The position numbers were made by a program, and so were the translations under genes. DNA of 13,436 nucleotides from CAYLJO01 sp964383905 (GTDB lineage Bacteria; Acidobacteriota; Blastocatellia; Pyrinomonadales; Pyrinomonadaceae), in the NCBI GenBank assembly GCA_964383905.1, contig CAYLJO010000175.1:1-13436 (forward strand), in the 5' to 3' direction. Below are positions 6,489 through 12,630 of the stretch, one piece after another (position 1 is the stretch's first letter; the number at the start of each line of letters is the position of its first letter). The notes beneath the pieces are model-generated. The model had not been told where the DNA came from, made no database searches, and was given only the letters and a program-made list of their open reading frames with translations.

Positions 6489-6920
6489 TGCAGTAACCCC
6501 TACCTTGTTCAATATTAAATATTTGTCGCCGGGAATAAGGGCGATCAATCGGGGAGGAGCGGCCGAGCTAGATACGCCTCGGGCGCAAACGCTTAATCCA
6601 GGGCTCGACTACTGGCTCACGGCACTTCGGAATCACCCATAAATACCGGCTGATCATTCTCATCGTCTGTCCGCCGGCGCCAAAATCAGGTAAATCTCTT
6701 ACCATTAAGACGCTGGGGGCCACCAACTCGTTGTCCCATAGCGGAGCGAAGCGCCTATCAATCATCTTGAAAAAAAACTTTGAACCGCAGAGGACGCCGC
6801 AGGACACAGAGGAAGACGGGGAAGAATTTGAGATTGGAGATTTGAGATCTCAGATGAAGAACTGAGATTTCTCGTGTTACGATTTAATGAATAACAGAAA
6901 AGGCGAACAGGCCTCTCAAG
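6489..6920. other. intergenic stretch with repeats, no convincing gene
   Basis: A minus-strand frame (6807-6568, 79 codons) is open, but its first 14 codons lie in a dispersed repeat. The remaining 65 codons from ATG 6765 have no ribosome binding site and no recognisable family. Next come the repeat at 6779-6815 and a run of GAGATTT-type words (6830-6875) with the perfect palindrome TGAGATCTCA at 6843-6852. These may include control elements of the following gene. Confidence 0.4.
6779..6815 (+). repeat. dispersed repeat of the 'GCAGAGGACGCCGCAGGACA' type
   Basis: Starts TTTGAACCGCAGAGG and ends GGACACAGAGGAAG. It has the same orientation and word order as 1479-1508, with an extra internal GCAGAGGACG part. 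It sits about 105 bases before the NHL-M23 gene. It looks like a non-coding dispersed element. Confidence 0.5.
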
Positions 6921-9059
6921 ATGACCAATCTCCTTAGGCGTAATCGGGCGGTTAAGTTAACGGCGCTCTTAATTCTGCTCGTCATCGCAGGTGCGATTGC
7001 CGCTTCTGTTTACTTCCTGTTAAGTAAAAGGCCGCGCCCGACAAAGATAGGTTGGGCGGCAGTGGCGACGACGGTGGCGGGCGATGGTGCGCCAGGTTAC
7101 CGGGACGGGACAAAAACTGAAGCCCGCTTCGCCAACTTATTCGGGGTCGTGCTCGATGGCACAGGGAACATCTACGTCACCGATGGCGGTGACAGCAATC
7201 GGGTCCGCAAAATCACACCTGAAGGATCGGTCAGCACACTGGCGGGTGGCACAGAAGGCTTCGCTGATGGGGAGGGCCCAGCCGCCGCCTTCAACACCCC
7301 GTCGGCCCTGGCCATCGGTGTCACAGGTGATCTCTATGTCGCCGATACCGGTAATAACAGTATTCGCAGGGTTAGCCCGCAGGGCCTTGTCACCACGATC
7401 GCGGGCGACGGGACGGCCGGTTACCGTGACGGGCCCGGTCGCACGGCCCAGTTTAATGGGCCGGTCGGAGTTGCGGTGGACAAGCAGGGCAACGTTTACG
7501 TCGCAGACACTTATAATGACCGCATCCGCAAGATTACTCCGGCGGGCCAGGTGAGCACGCTGGCCGGCGGCCCAACTCCCGGTTATCAAGACGGCCCAAC
7601 GGCGCTGTTTGACAGTCCGTGCGGCGTTGTCATTACCCCCGCAAATGAGTTGCTCATCGCCGATACGGGCAACAATCGTCTGCGCAAGCTGACGCCTGAC
7701 GGGCGGGTGACGACGTTTCCTTCCGGTACTGCGCCCGGGAATGAGGGTGCTGCGTCTTTCGCGGCGCCGATCGGTTTGGCGCTCACCCACGACGGCTTCC
7801 TGTATGTGACGGAAAACCGGCGCGGGCGGGTTATTCAATTATCGCCGGAGGGTACGGCCCGTCCGCTGGTGGGAGATGGCACCGGCTTCGCCAACGGGGA
7901 GGGATCACGCGCTCGCTTCAGTAGCCCGGCTGGCGTGGCGCTGGATCAGCGCGGCGCGTTGTATGTGGCCGACACAGCCAATTATCTTGTCCGAAAACTC
8001 GCCCCCGTCGAAGGGGTGACAGACCCGAGCGGGGTTGAGAGTCAGGCCGGCGTACCACGCTTGACTCCGGATACACTGCGGCTCTCGAAGGTTCCATGGC
8101 CCGTCGACCCGCAGTGGCAATGGCATGAGGTCATCGCCACGATGGGCGAGGTACGTGGCAACTACGAAGGGGAGAGCCGCGACCATTTACACAGCGGGAT
8201 CGACGTGCAGGGCGCATACGGCGCGCCTGTTCGAGCAATCTACGACGAGAAGGTGAGCAACCCGCTGAGCAACTGGGAATTCGGTAGTTTGAATGAAGGC
8301 GTCAGGGTCGGCGTGATGACCTACGTTCACCTGCGCGTCGGTCGCAATCAGCGGGACGAGCCGCTGGATGTTGCGCGCTTCATTGTTCTGCGCGACGAGC
8401 AGGGTAAACCGGTACGAGTACGGATCAAGCGCGGGACACGCTTTCGCGTGGGCGATCAGCTCGGCACGATCAACCGCATGTATCACGTTCACCTGAACTT
8501 TGGACCGGGAGGGGCCGAGATCAATCCATTGACGCTGCCGTTCGTCGATTTCAGCGACCACATCGATCCGACCATCGAGCGGGATGGCATTCAGTTGTTC
8601 GATCAGGCAGGGGGGCGTTTGACGGACAGGCGGAACGGGCGGCTGGTGGTGAGCGGCGATGTGAGTATTGTGGTTGACGCTTACGATCAGGTCGATCACA
8701 ACCTGGCGCGGAGACGTCTGGGCTTGTATAAGCTCGGCTACCAGGTTTTACGACCCGACGGCACGCCCGCGCCGGGCTTCGAGCAGCCGCGCATTAACAT
8801 AGAGTTTAATCGGATGCTGCCCGACCCGAATGCTGTCAAAATCGCTTACGCCGGCAGCAGCGGGATCACCGTCTACGGCAGCGCGGCCACCCGCTTCCTT
8901 TATAATGTAACCAACGTCCTTCGCGACGGGCGGGCGGAATCCGGAGTCTGGCATACGCCGGAACTGCCCGCGGGAGATTACGTGCTGCGAATCATCGCCG
9001 CGGATTATTCGGGAAATATCGCGAAGGCCGGGTGCGACCTGCCCATTACTATCAAATAG
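6921..9059 (+). CDS. membrane-anchored NHL beta-propeller fused to M23-type peptidase
   Basis: A 712-residue protein. Residues 12-34 form one hydrophobic segment after a basic start, so the rest should lie outside the inner membrane. Residues 48-361 hold six NHL-like repeats of about 50-60 residues (GVAVD..GNVYVADT.N.RIRKITP.G.VSTLAG), enough for a six-blade propeller. Residues about 400-530 look like an M23/LytM zinc peptidase: HSGID at 424-428 gives the first His and the Asp ligand, followed by the usual GAPVRA, and YHVHLNFG gives the HxH pair His522/His524. All three zinc ligands appear intact. About 180 C-terminal residues, mostly strand-like, follow. M23 enzymes cut peptidoglycan cross-bridges; the propeller may bind a wall polymer or partner protein. 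The ATG at 6921 has only a weak ribosome binding site. It stands alone. The peptidase call rests on short motifs. Confidence 0.8.
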   Translation: MTNLLRRNRAVKLTALLILLVIAGAIAASVYFLLSKRPRPTKIGWAAVATTVAGDGAPGYRDGTKTEARFANLFGVVLDGTGNIYVTDGGDSNRVRKITPEGSVSTLAGGTEGFADGEGPAAAFNTPSALAIGVTGDLYVADTGNNSIRRVSPQGLVTTIAGDGTAGYRDGPGRTAQFNGPVGVAVDKQGNVYVADTYNDRIRKITPAGQVSTLAGGPTPGYQDGPTALFDSPCGVVITPANELLIADTGNNRLRKLTPDGRVTTFPSGTAPGNEGAASFAAPIGLALTHDGFLYVTENRRGRVIQLSPEGTARPLVGDGTGFANGEGSRARFSSPAGVALDQRGALYVADTANYLVRKLAPVEGVTDPSGVESQAGVPRLTPDTLRLSKVPWPVDPQWQWHEVIATMGEVRGNYEGESRDHLHSGIDVQGAYGAPVRAIYDEKVSNPLSNWEFGSLNEGVRVGVMTYVHLRVGRNQRDEPLDVARFIVLRDEQGKPVRVRIKRGTRFRVGDQLGTINRMYHVHLNFGPGGAEINPLTLPFVDFSDHIDPTIERDGIQLFDQAGGRLTDRRNGRLVVSGDVSIVVDAYDQVDHNLARRRLGLYKLGYQVLRPDGTPAPGFEQPRINIEFNRMLPDPNAVKIAYAGSSGITVYGSAATRFLYNVTNVLRDGRAESGVWHTPELPAGDYVLRIIAADYSGNIAKAGCDLPITIK

Positions 9060-9167
9060 GATCATCTACGCGCCCTCAGGTATTGTTCGTCTACGACAGT
9101 AGGTCGAGCCGCAATCCGGTCCGGGTTGTTAGCACGCCGGCTCACCGCCCCTCCCCGTACTAAATCG
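9060..9167. other. sequence flanking the intron remnant, nothing recognised
   Basis: If the group II intron call is right, this is the downstream flank (3' exon side, minus strand). It is translatable on the minus strand, but no family is recognised. Confidence 0.3.
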
Positions 9168-9276
9168 GTAGGGTCGAGGACTGGCGCGCCTCCCTGGGTC
9201 GATATTGTCTGGACCTTGGCACGTTTCCAGTCCCCGCCGTCGCAAACCGAGCGTGCAGATTTCCCGCACTCGGCTT
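9168..9276 (-). ncRNA. group II intron fragment: domains V and VI
   Basis: Read on the minus strand, 9276-9244 gives a 33-base hairpin of domain V type: AAGCCGAG pairs with CUCGGUUU (one G-U), then UGCGG with CUGCA around a GAAA-containing loop, with the usual two-base CG bulge on the 3' side and the AGC triad at its start. After 8 bases GGGGACUGG (9235-9227) pairs with CCAGUCCUC (9184-9176), with an inner GUGCC/GGCGC stem, as in domain VI. An A at 9174 is the seventh base from a proposed intron end ...CCCTAC at 9168, the place of the branch-point adenosine. The intron-encoded reverse transcriptase (about 1.2-1.8 kb in the family) is absent, so this is a 3' remnant. The rest of the intron was not found in the window. 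Confidence 0.6.
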
Positions 9277-9705
9277 TCCCCCATCGCTTCTTCTCAAGGT
9301 TTATGTGGCCTCTGCGGTGGCTCCAGCTTTCCTCAGCTTTTCGTAGCGAGTCACTCGGTAGTCTCCATACATCTTGGACCTTACCCCATAGAGTAGATAG
9401 CCAGTTAAGTCTCATCGGCCTCTGCCGCCTGCTATGACATAATAGGAGGTATGATGAAAGAACGTAAGCAACATACCAAAGAGCTTTTGAAACTGACGGA
9501 AACTTTGAAAATTATCAAGCGAGATGCAAATCCAAAAACATTGGTTATTGGATGGCGCCAATCAGTCATCCAATCACGCCACTTTCTCATGTTCGACAGA
9601 TAACTTCGTTTCCCGGCAGATCTTAACTGCTTCTGCCAGGGTGCTCAAAGCTAAAGCCCCTCTCTCCCGACATTCAGCTCATATGAAAAACCCTCACCGA
9701 ATCGC
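9277..9705. other. stretch upstream of the MarR gene without a firm gene
   Basis: On the minus strand just before the intron fragment, a frame ending VTRYEKLRKAGATAEAT then TAA (about 9410-9300) is open but unrecognised; it may be part of the intron or a decayed gene. On the plus strand a 50-codon frame at 9451 is listed separately. Beyond 9604 nothing is recognised until the promoter at 9706. Confidence 0.35.
9451..9603 (+). CDS. possible 50-residue protein, unknown
   Basis: AGGAGGT (9444-9450) touches the first ATG and is three bases from a second ATG at 9454. The Shine-Dalgarno match is strong but the spacing is too short. The product begins MMKERKQHTKELLKLTETLKI, is basic, and is helical in its first half. 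No family is recognised. It may be the head of a decayed gene or chance. Confidence 0.25.
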   Translation: MMKERKQHTKELLKLTETLKIIKRDANPKTLVIGWRQSVIQSRHFLMFDR

Positions 9706-9734
9706 TTGACATATATTTTGAGATCAAGTATCTT
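9706..9734 (+). promoter_or_regulatory. near-consensus promoter of the MarR-DoxX unit
   Basis: TTGACA (9706-9711), a 17-base spacer and TATCTT (9729-9734) form a sigma-70-type promoter 33 bases before the MarR start codon. The -10 box is the left end of a perfect palindrome, so a protein bound there would block RNA polymerase directly. Confidence 0.75.
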
Positions 9735-9746
9735 GAATTCAAGATA
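9729..9746. promoter_or_regulatory. 18-bp perfect palindrome, likely operator of the MarR protein
   Basis: TATCTTGAATTCAAGATA is perfectly symmetric. It closely resembles the operator known for Bacillus MhqR (tATCTcgAATTCgAGATa), and the gene just downstream encodes an MhqR-like protein. An overlapping inverted pair TCAAG-TAT-CTTGA at 9724-9736 extends the site upstream. Autoregulation is inferred from position and symmetry. Confidence 0.75.
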
Positions 9747-9767
9747 ACATCGAGTGGGTGGCTATTG

Positions 9768-10256
9768 ATGAATGTAGATAACCTTGAATCATTGACCGGG
9801 GGGAGCGGCGTTCATGTCTTCCTGGTGCTGTGGAAGGCGGCGCGCGCGGTGGAAGCCTACGCCCTAAGAAGCGTCTCGGGGTTAGAGATCTGTGGCAGCG
9901 ACTTCGCCGTGCTCGAAGCCCTGCTGCACAAGGGGCCGCTCCCCGTCAACGATATCGGAAGAAAGGTGCTGTTGACGAGCGGTTCCATCACGGTGGCCGT
10001 TGACCGCCTGGAGACGAAGGAGCTGGTGGAGCGGCGCGCGTCAAGCACTGACCGGCGGGCGAGAATTGTTCATTTGACGAAGGAAGGCAGGAGACTAATC
10101 AAGCGCGCCTACGCCAAGCACGCTGCCGACATGGAGCGGCTCGCCGCGGCCTCACTGACCACGGCCGAGCGCGCGACGCTCATCCGCCTGTTGAAGAAGA
10201 TCGGCTACGAGGCTGCAGCCTTGTCAGAACATAGTGATAAAGAGAGCGCCGCGTAA
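9768..10256 (+). CDS. MarR-family repressor, MhqR type
   Basis: A 162-residue winged-helix regulator of usual MarR length. SDFAVLEALLHKGPLPVNDIGRKVLLTSGSITVAVDRLETKELVERR (residues 44-90) is the DNA-binding core, and STDRRARIVHLTKEG (93-107) is the wing with the family's D-x-R motif. The block 'VLEALLHKGPLPV..IG.KVLLTSGSIT' is typical of MhqR and relatives, which sense quinones or related electrophiles and control DoxX proteins, dioxygenases and reductases. The helices at both ends form the dimer part. Cys42 is its only cysteine; whether it senses anything is unknown. I chose ATG 9768, six bases after GGGTGG; a TTG at 9765 is the alternative. It heads a unit with DoxX 45 bases downstream, and a palindromic operator overlaps its promoter. 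Confidence 0.88.
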   Translation: MNVDNLESLTGGSGVHVFLVLWKAARAVEAYALRSVSGLEICGSDFAVLEALLHKGPLPVNDIGRKVLLTSGSITVAVDRLETKELVERRASSTDRRARIVHLTKEGRRLIKRAYAKHAADMERLAAASLTTAERATLIRLLKKIGYEAAALSEHSDKESAA

Positions 10257-10301
10257 ATCATTACGGTCGTGCGCGCCAAGTCGCCAAAGGGAGGAGATGT
10301 T

Positions 10302-10769
10302 ATGGCACCTGAGACTACAATTCGTGATCGTGCGGCTGTTGATTGGGCGCTGCTTGTCGTCCGCATCGTCGTCGGCGTCATCTTCATGGCGCACGGCGCA
10401 CAGAAACTTTTCGGCGCATTCGGTGGGCCGGGGCTTTCGGCCGTCGTCCAGATGATGGGGCCTTTAGGCTACCTCGTCGCAGTCGGCGAGTTCTTCGGCG
10501 GTTTGGGGCTCGTCTTCGGTTTCCTCTCGCGCTTTTCCGCCGCGTCAATCATTATCATTATGCTCGGCGCGATTGGACTGGTTCACGGCAAAGTCGGGTT
10601 CTTCATGAACTGGGCGGGCAACCAGGCGGGGGAGGGCTTCGAGTATCACCTGCTGGCGGTCGGCGCGCTGCTGCCGATCGTGATCGCCGGGCCGGGGCGC
10701 TTTGCCATCGGGCGATTCTTACCTTTGCCTAAAGTCGCGGGCGAGAGACCTGTGGCAGTTCTGGAGTAG
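10302..10769 (+). CDS. DoxX-family membrane protein
   Basis: A 155-residue inner-membrane protein with four hydrophobic segments (about 14-33, 57-76, 79-96, 115-134). RIVVGVIFMAHGAQKLFGAFGGPGL (21-45), EFFGGLGLVFGFLSR (63-77) and EYHLLAVGALLPIVIAGPGRFAI are typical of the DoxX family. DoxX proteins are linked to quinone and thiol redox chemistry and are common members of MhqR regulons (MhqP, CatD), which fits the regulator just upstream. The exact reaction is not settled. The frame is open from a GTG at 10269, but ATG 10302 follows GGGAGGAG (10289-10296) by five bases and is the clear start. Confidence 0.88.
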   Translation: MAPETTIRDRAAVDWALLVVRIVVGVIFMAHGAQKLFGAFGGPGLSAVVQMMGPLGYLVAVGEFFGGLGLVFGFLSRFSAASIIIIMLGAIGLVHGKVGFFMNWAGNQAGEGFEYHLLAVGALLPIVIAGPGRFAIGRFLPLPKVAGERPVAVLE

Positions 10770-10802
10770 AGCGCGAAGGTCACGCCATGAAGTGTTCGGT
10801 GA

Positions 10803-11051
10803 AGGTTCTATGAGGAGTATCAGGCGGACGCGAAGGCTAGACTCGAAGTGTTGTTCATCGCCGGAGTTGCCATTGAACGAAGCGATCGCGCGCTACGGGC
10901 CGCCGTGCGTGCGCAGGTCGGGCTTTCGCTCTTCACCGACTTCGAGAACTTCCGCGTCTTCACGCCGGCTCTCGAGCAGAAAACATCGGTCAACGCCATG
11001 CACGATCAGGTCATCGCCTAGGGCGGCGCCTTGAAGATCCTGGGGCAGTAA
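10803..11051 (+). pseudogene. C-terminal gene remnant with in-frame amber codon
   Basis: A frame of 72 codons reads FYEEYQADAKARLEVLF...LSLFTDFENFRVFTP, then ALEQKTSVNAMHDQVIA, then TAG at 11019-11021; it continues GGALKILGQ to TAA at 11049. The part after TAG reads naturally with Trp at the stop ('VIAWGGALK'), so one base change (TGG to TAG) may have made it. A stop at 10800 closes the 5' side and no start codon fits, so the front of the gene is missing. The ending resembles C-termini of small flavin- or NAD(P)H-dependent reductases, but I cannot name the family firmly. It lies in the gap between the doxX and yceI genes on the same strand. Confidence 0.5.
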
Positions 11052-11081
11052 GGGCTATTTATCACAGTGGGGGGTTACTAA

Positions 11082-11648
11082 ATGATGGTTAAGTGGACTT
11101 TCGAGCCGGGACACACGGCCGCCGAATTCTGTGCCCGGCACATGATGGTTAGTAATGTGCGCGGACATTTCAAAGACGTCCACGGCAGGCTCAACTTCGA
11201 TCCGCACAACCCTGCTGACTCTTCGGTCGAAGTCATCATTGATGCGCGCAAGGTCTGGACGGGTGAAGAGGCGCGCGACGCTCATCTGCGCAGCGCGGAC
11301 TTTCTCGACGTGGAGAATTTTCCCGAGATCAGGTTCCGCGGCGATCGGGTTGTGGTCATTGGCGAGGTCGATTTCCGCGTGGCTGGTGAGTTGACGATTC
11401 GCGGGGTGACGCGGCCTGTGACGCTGGAGGTGCACTATCTCGGGCAGTGGCAGACGCCTTGGTGGGAGGAGGGCGTGGACAAAGGGCCGAAGAGGCGTGC
11501 GGGCTTCGTCGCGACGACGACCATCAATCGGCAGGAGTTCGGGGTCAGATGGAACGACACGCTGGACAAAGGCGGCATGGTCGTCAGCGACACGGTGGAG
11601 ATCACCATCGATGCCGAGGCGATCTTGGAAGCTTCCGAGAGAGATTGA
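11082..11648 (+). CDS. YceI-family lipid-binding protein
   Basis: A 188-residue YceI-type beta-barrel (lipocalin-like fold), whose members bind isoprenoid or fatty-acid-like molecules. Family marks are WTFEPGHTAAEFCARHMMVSNVRGHF (5-30), the block DAHLRSADFLDVENFPEIRF (66-85), ELTIRGVTRPVTLEVHY (103-119) and INRQEFGVRWND (148-159). Unlike many YceI proteins it has no signal peptide, so it should be cytoplasmic. The ATG at 11082 follows GGGGGG (11069-11074) by seven bases; a second ATG is at 11085. It lies on the same strand as the MarR and DoxX genes with a decayed gene between, and may belong to the same regulon. Its ligand is unknown; a quinone-like molecule would fit the context but is speculation. 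Confidence 0.88.
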   Translation: MMVKWTFEPGHTAAEFCARHMMVSNVRGHFKDVHGRLNFDPHNPADSSVEVIIDARKVWTGEEARDAHLRSADFLDVENFPEIRFRGDRVVVIGEVDFRVAGELTIRGVTRPVTLEVHYLGQWQTPWWEEGVDKGPKRRAGFVATTTINRQEFGVRWNDTLDKGGMVVSDTVEITIDAEAILEASERD

Positions 11649-11857
11649 ACGCGACGGAAGGCGGTGAGTGACGCTTTCAGGTCGGGAATCGAATAGTCAT
11701 GCAGCTGTAACTGTTCATTTATGAAGCGGGCGAGTGTCAAGAAGAAATTTGAGCATACTTTTCCCGTCTGCGGCCAAGGTCGCTCGGGCAGGATCGTCAG
11801 GTTATGGATACATGACCAATCTCCTTCTGAGTTTTTGACGGCCAGCGACCGGCTCGG
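11649..11857. other. stretch in front of the cupin remnant
   Basis: A plus-strand frame from ATG 11721 reads MKRASVKKKFEHTFPVCGQG and on, in a different frame from the cupin remnant and without a recognisable family. It may be unrelated DNA brought in when the cupin lost its front. Confidence 0.3.
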
Positions 11858-12100
11858 GTGGGCCAGCCTGCAGGCGGCTCGCTACCGCGCGGGGCCATCG
11901 TCTTCATCCCGCGCCACGTGGTCCACCGCTTCCGGAACGTTGGCGACACGACGGCGTGCATGCTCGACTGGAGCCTGCCGAGTGGACAGGATCACTACTT
12001 CAAAGCTATCTCGGAACTCGCCGCCGGCGGGGGCTTCACCGGCGAGAAGGTGATGGAGATAAACGAGAAGTTCAACACGAACTTCCTGGCCGCGCACTGA
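11858..12100 (+). pseudogene. cupin gene remnant lacking its N-terminal half
   Basis: About 80 codons. RGAIVFIPRHVVHRFRNVGDTTACMLDW is the second conserved block of a small cupin barrel (G.IVFIP..V.H...N), with a metal-ligand-type His. It is followed by PSGQDHYFKAISELAAGGGFTGEKVMEINEKF, a usual tail. The first cupin motif, with its HxH and Glu metal ligands, is not present in any frame upstream, and GTG 11858 has no ribosome binding site. The gene appears truncated at its 5' side. Single-domain cupins of this sort often accompany aromatic-degradation genes. Confidence 0.6.
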
Positions 12101-12202
12101 GCCGGATGGCGGAAAGCTGCCCGGTGCTCCCAATTCAGGGCACTCCAGAGTCGCCGAGAGCGTGGCCAACACAAACGGGTCCCCCGGGGCCGGGCAGTTA
12201 CC

Positions 12203-12231
12203 ACCGGGCGTAAGCTGACCTCGCCCGGTGC
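12203..12231. terminator. perfect 9-bp hairpin after the cupin remnant
   Basis: CACCGGGCG (12203-12211) and CGCCCGGTG (12223-12231) pair perfectly around 11 bases. There is no T run. It lies between the cupin remnant and the monooxygenase remnant and could be a terminator or an RNA-stability stem. Confidence 0.4.
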
Positions 12232-12277
12232 ACGCGCATCGGTTGCGTCGATGGCGAAGTAAAACGGAGACTTCGAA

Positions 12278-12460
12278 ATGAAAGCAGTGTTCACAAATGG
12301 CGTTAATGAGAACCGCCTTTCAACGTGTGATAAAGAGATCATCATTAAGGAGACAACCGATCAAGCAAACGAGACCGACGTTCTGATCGTCGGTAGTGGG
12401 CCAGCCGGATCGACGGCGGCGCTGGCGCTTAGCACGTAGGGTATCCCCAACGCGGCGGTC
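12278..12460 (+). pseudogene. N-terminal remnant of an FAD phenol-type monooxygenase
   Basis: ATG 12278 follows CGGAG by eight bases, so the gene start looks intact. Residues 33-53 read TDVLIVGSGPAGSTAALALST, an FAD-binding Rossmann motif (GxGxxG, Gly39-Gly44). This is followed by TAG at 12437-12439 where relatives have Tyr ('ALSTYGIPN'), then GIPNAAV to about 12460. The wording matches the start of 2,4-dichlorophenol 6-monooxygenase (TfdB)-like flavoprotein hydroxylases, which are about 550-600 residues long. All of the rest is gone. The remnant is thus both stopped by an amber codon and truncated. The TfdB-like assignment rests on a short segment recalled from memory. Confidence 0.65.
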
Positions 12461-12461
12461 C

Positions 12462-12545
12462 AAGCTTTCAAAGATTTACTACACGTCGGAAGTCACGCAG
12501 GCCGTCGCTGAGCTGCAAGCAGCGGCTCCATCACAGGCTGCTTAA
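12462..12545 (+). pseudogene. unidentified C-terminal scrap
   Basis: In another frame from the monooxygenase remnant, KLSKIYYTSEVTQAVAELQA and AAPSQAA end in TAA at 12543-12545. It reads like the last residues of a real protein joined directly to the monooxygenase head, as expected from an internal deletion spanning one or more genes. No family is recognised. Confidence 0.35.
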
Positions 12546-12609
12546 GTGTCCTCATGTTGTTTGGTTCGGTTTAGTTTCAGATACGCCCCAGGTGTATTGA
12601 ATATGATGA

Positions 12610-12630
12610 GACGCTTGACGGAAGCGTCAA
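12610..12630 (-). terminator. hairpin over the stop of the secreted-protein gene
   Basis: GACGCTT (12610-12616) pairs with AAGCGTC (12622-12628) around five bases. An alternative, TTGACG (12615-12620) with CGTCAA (12625-12630), overlaps it. The stop codon of the minus-strand gene is inside. No T run follows on the minus strand. Confidence 0.4.

Noticed and set aside
7137..7838. 233-codon minus-strand frame and repeated DNA in the NHL region
   Set aside because: It mirrors the repeat-coding plus strand. The DNA periodicity comes from protein repeats, not from a CRISPR array: units diverge and there are no spacers.
9062..9415. 117-codon minus-strand frame
   Set aside because: It runs straight through the domain V/VI structure and has no ribosome binding site; RNA structure explains the sequence better.
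9126..9437. Plus-strand frames opposite the intron fragment
   Set aside because: No ribosome binding site, no family, Ser/Pro/Arg-rich composition.
10702..11034. Plus-strand 110-codon frame across the doxX end and the remnant
   Set aside because: Off-frame to both; Arg/Ser-rich; the other frame gives a protein-like sequence.
11995..12345. Minus-strand 116-codon frame
   Set aside because: It is antisense to the cupin and monooxygenase remnants and shows no recognisable motif.
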